DNA from: an uncultured Bacteroides sp.
GTDB lineage: Bacteria; Bacteroidota; Bacteroidia; Bacteroidales; Bacteroidaceae
Direction of reading: 5' to 3'
NCBI RefSeq assembly: GCF_963676325.1
Contig: NZ_OY781099.1
Location: forward strand, 1,178,001 to 1,242,000
Length of the DNA stretch: 64,000 nt
Part shown: one piece after another, positions 61,736 to 64,000 of the stretch
Layout of the letters: each line of letters opens with the position of its first letter
Position numbering within the stretch: the first letter of the stretch is position 1
The notes under the pieces: model-generated
What the model was told of the DNA's origin: nothing
Seen by the model: only the letters and a program-made list of their open reading frames with translations
The model's database searches: none
Made by a program: the position numbers and the translations under genes

Positions 61736-63004
61736 TTATCTGTAATCTTTTAAAACTCTATCATAGATGGACCGTACCTTGTAGCCTACATTTTCCCATT
61801 TTATTTCATCCACCTCTTTTTTTCCTTCTGTTTTCAGGTAATCGTACATTGCCGGATATCTGCAAATGGAGTAAATTGCATCTGCCATAGCATGTATATC
61901 CCAGTAATCTGTTTTGATGCAGTTATTCAGAATCTCTGCACAACCCGATTGCTTGGAAATAATGGTTGGAACACTAACTTGCATTGCTTCTAATGGCGAA
62001 ATACCAAACGGCTCTGAAACGGACGGCATGATATAAACATCGCTGGCTTTGAGAACTTCGTAAACCTGCTTGCCTTTCATAAACCCTGGAAAATGAAAAC
62101 GGTCTGCAATTCCTCGTTCGGCTACTAATCTGATCATTTGATTCATCATATCTCCGTTGCCGGCCATAACAAAGCGAATGTTTTTTGTTCTGTGAAGTAC
62201 CATTGCTGCTGCTTCTACAAAATATTCGGGGCCTTTCTGCATCGTGATTCTTCCAAGGAAAGTGACAATTTTCTCTTTCGCATTTTTCTTTGGCACAATG
62301 TTCATAATTTCATCTGACAATGGAGATACAGCATTGTGTACGGTAGATACTTTTTTAGGGTCCTGGTGATATTTATGAATAACCGTTTGACGGGTTAATT
62401 CACTTACACACATTATATGATCGGCATGGTCCATCCCGTTCTTTTCTATAGAATAGACGGTAGGATTTACATTTCCCCGGCTTCGGTCAAAATCGGTTGC
62501 GTGTACATGGATAACTAAGGGCTTTCCCGATACTTGCTTGGCATGAATACCGGCAGGGTAGGTTAGCCAATCGTGTGAGTGAATAATATCAAATTGCTGT
62601 TGGCGTGCAACAACTCCGGCAACAATTGAGTAGTTATTTATTTCCTCTTGCAAGTTATCAGGATACTTGCCCGAGAACTCAATGCATCCCAGATCATTTG
62701 TGTGCAAGTAGTTGAAATCCGCATAAATATTGTCGCGCAAATCATAATAATCCTGTGGATTCATATATGCTCCAACACGGCTATTTACATAATCCCAGTT
62801 TACATCTTTCCACACAACAGGAGTGCTATTCATTCCTATTATCTTCGAAAAACTCTGGTCTTCATCTCCCCAAGGTTTAGGAATGCAAAAAGTTATTTGC
62901 ATATCCTCCTGCATAGACATTCCTTTTGTAAGTCCGTAACTAGCTGTTCCTAAGCCACCTAATATATGAGGGGGGAATTCCCATCCAAACATTAATACTT
63001 TCAT
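61736..63004 (-). CDS. GT4-family glycosyltransferase (glycogen synthase type)
   Basis: The 422-residue cytoplasmic enzyme has two Rossmann domains. The N-terminal one reads VLMFGWEFPPHILGGLGTASYGL, with the GGLG donor-side motif, and IIHSHDWLTYPAG; the C-terminal one reads IVTFLGRITMQKGPEYFVEA and SVSEPFGISPLEAMQ, the E-x7-E catalytic pattern. This fits GT4 enzymes that extend alpha-glucans from nucleotide-glucose. It lies 14 bp after the debranching enzyme and before GH57, so it probably is the working glycogen synthase of this cluster. Confidence 0.9.
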   Translation of the reverse strand: MKVLMFGWEFPPHILGGLGTASYGLTKGMSMQEDMQITFCIPKPWGDEDQSFSKIIGMNSTPVVWKDVNWDYVNSRVGAYMNPQDYYDLRDNIYADFNYLHTNDLGCIEFSGKYPDNLQEEINNYSIVAGVVARQQQFDIIHSHDWLTYPAGIHAKQVSGKPLVIHVHATDFDRSRGNVNPTVYSIEKNGMDHADHIMCVSELTRQTVIHKYHQDPKKVSTVHNAVSPLSDEIMNIVPKKNAKEKIVTFLGRITMQKGPEYFVEAAAMVLHRTKNIRFVMAGNGDMMNQMIRLVAERGIADRFHFPGFMKGKQVYEVLKASDVYIMPSVSEPFGISPLEAMQVSVPTIISKQSGCAEILNNCIKTDYWDIHAMADAIYSICRYPAMYDYLKTEGKKEVDEIKWENVGYKVRSIYDRVLKDYR

Positions 63005-63018
63005 AGATATTCCTCCTC

Positions 63019-64000
63019 TTATAAATTGTATTTAGAAAGTAGCTTCAGAATTCGTAATATTTCTGCTACATTCATTGCAAATGAAACAGCTCCCCGTCCT
63101 TTGAAAGGAGGGTTACCGTCATATAATTCTGATATTGAGCTAATGCAATGCTGGGTCATTTCTTCTTCAAACCCAACCAACTGGCGTTCAACAAATGAAA
63201 TTCCACTCATTTTATATATTCTTAAATAGGCTTCCATGTAGAATCCCATAAGCCAAGGCCATGCTGTTCCCTGATGGTAAGCGTAATCGCGTTGTATCTG
63301 CGGACCAACATAATTAGGATTGTATCCAATGCTCTTAGGACTTAGTGTACGAAGTCCTCTTGGCGTAAGTAGCTCTTTTGTTACAGTATCCAATATCTCC
63401 TTCTTCTGTGCACGATCAAGTGGTGAATAATCAAATGCAACTGTAAATATCATATTGGGACGTACGCTCCAATCCTGATTTTGTCCATTTACGTAATCCC
63501 AAAGATAACCATGTTCGTTACGGAAAGTTTCAATAAAAGATTGAGCTGTGGTTGCGGCTAACTCATCAAGAGAATCGGCAAAGAACGAATCTGCTTTTTC
63601 ACCTTCACGAAGCAAGTCGGCAACGTAGCGAAGTGCATTATACCACAATGAATTGATTTCGACAATATATCCGGTTCTTGGAGTTACCGGACGTCCGTTT
63701 ACTGTTGAGTTCATCCATGTAATGGCTTTGTCTGCTCCGTTTGCATATAATAGCCCATTTTCATGTAAAAACAGATTCTTATGTTTACCCTTACGTATAA
63801 ATTCAATGATATCTTTTAGCAATGTGCTATATTTCTCTTTGCATTGCTCACGTGAGGTTGTTTTGGCATATTGTTGCAGAGCCCATACAGCCCAAAGCAA
63901 TACATCCGGATCGTCTATTTCGTAGATTTTGCAATTTAACGGCCTATCATTAATGTAGTTTTGAATTGCCTCCTGTGCAGTTTCCATTATAGATTCAAAT
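63019..64000 (-). CDS. Glycogen debranching enzyme, C-terminal part (cut by window edge)
   Basis: The frame is open to the edge; about 327 residues of an enzyme of roughly 640 are seen. They form the (alpha/alpha)6 barrel of the amylo-alpha-1,6-glucosidase family (GDE_C): DDPDVLLWAVWALQQYA, YANGADKAITWMNSTVNGRPVTPRTGYIVEINSLWYNAL (with the catalytic Asp/Glu region), RPNMIFTVAFDYSPL and YAYHQGTAWPWLMGFYMEAYL. It removes alpha-1,6 branch stubs from glycogen. It is upstream of the GT4 and GH57 genes. An ATG at 63987 is internal, not the start. Confidence 0.92.
   Translation of the reverse strand, partial: FESIMETAQEAIQNYINDRPLNCKIYEIDDPDVLLWAVWALQQYAKTTSREQCKEKYSTLLKDIIEFIRKGKHKNLFLHENGLLYANGADKAITWMNSTVNGRPVTPRTGYIVEINSLWYNALRYVADLLREGEKADSFFADSLDELAATTAQSFIETFRNEHGYLWDYVNGQNQDWSVRPNMIFTVAFDYSPLDRAQKKEILDTVTKELLTPRGLRTLSPKSIGYNPNYVGPQIQRDYAYHQGTAWPWLMGFYMEAYLRIYKMSGISFVERQLVGFEEEMTQHCISSISELYDGNPPFKGRGAVSFAMNVAEILRILKLLSKYNL

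Overview
The window comes from a member of the Bacteroidales, most likely Bacteroides or a close relative. The evidence is several SusC/SusD glycan-uptake loci, a one-protein hybrid two-component regulator, promoters of the TTTG-N19-21-TAnnTTTG type, many Bacteroidetes-only families (DUF6132, DUF4199, DUF6452, DUF6048, DUF4270), and an AT-rich genome with almost no Shine-Dalgarno sites. No plasmid, phage or insertion-sequence genes are recognisable.

Bases 1-31225 are polysaccharide-utilisation loci (PULs). PUL A (1-6550) is a cut-off SusC gene and a SusE/F-like lipoprotein gene, divergent from a hybrid two-component regulator; repeated operator-like sequences lie between them. PUL B (6740-13454) has an unfamiliar secreted protein, SusC, SusD, a secreted metallophosphoesterase and the wreck of a GH42 beta-galactosidase. 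A minus-strand redox operon (13829-14931: DUF6132, a small membrane protein, a thioredoxin lipoprotein and a ferredoxin) separates it from PUL C. PUL C (15243-31225) encodes a second metallophosphoesterase, a GDPD-like phosphodiesterase, SusC, SusD, a GH92 alpha-mannosidase, an EEP-family phosphodiesterase, an alkaline phosphatase, a ROK sugar kinase, a GH63/GH37-like glycosidase and a XylR-type regulator. So many phosphoesterases beside a mannosidase suggest a phosphorylated mannose-rich glycan or glycolipid head group as the food. Two copies of one promoter module, about 70 bp long, sit before the first gene and before susC.

Bases 31501-37294 hold a Pls-type single-module amino-acid synthetase (adenylation, carrier, membrane and left-handed beta-helix parts), a membrane acyltransferase and a glycine-rich secreted protein. 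Bases 37469-44889 look accessory: a helicase with a lysine-less Walker A, three AT-rich genes (two membrane proteins and a TraB/GumN protein), then a block bounded by identical 37-bp direct repeats with a LysR regulator, a CCG-domain protein, a nitroreductase and at least three broken genes.

Bases 44996-56139 carry an OmpA-like lipoprotein, a sensor kinase, a secreted protein of eight 31-residue repeats with a type IX secretion C-terminus, a candidate small RNA, DUF190 and the fluoride channel CrcB, tRNA-Thr and SRP RNA, DUF4199 with a family 2 glycosyltransferase, DUF6452, DUF6048 and the manganese exporter MntP. Bases 56436-64000 hold panC-panD and the glycogen cluster: a short GT5 protein, a DUF4270 lipoprotein, GH57, GT4 and the end of the glycogen debranching enzyme.
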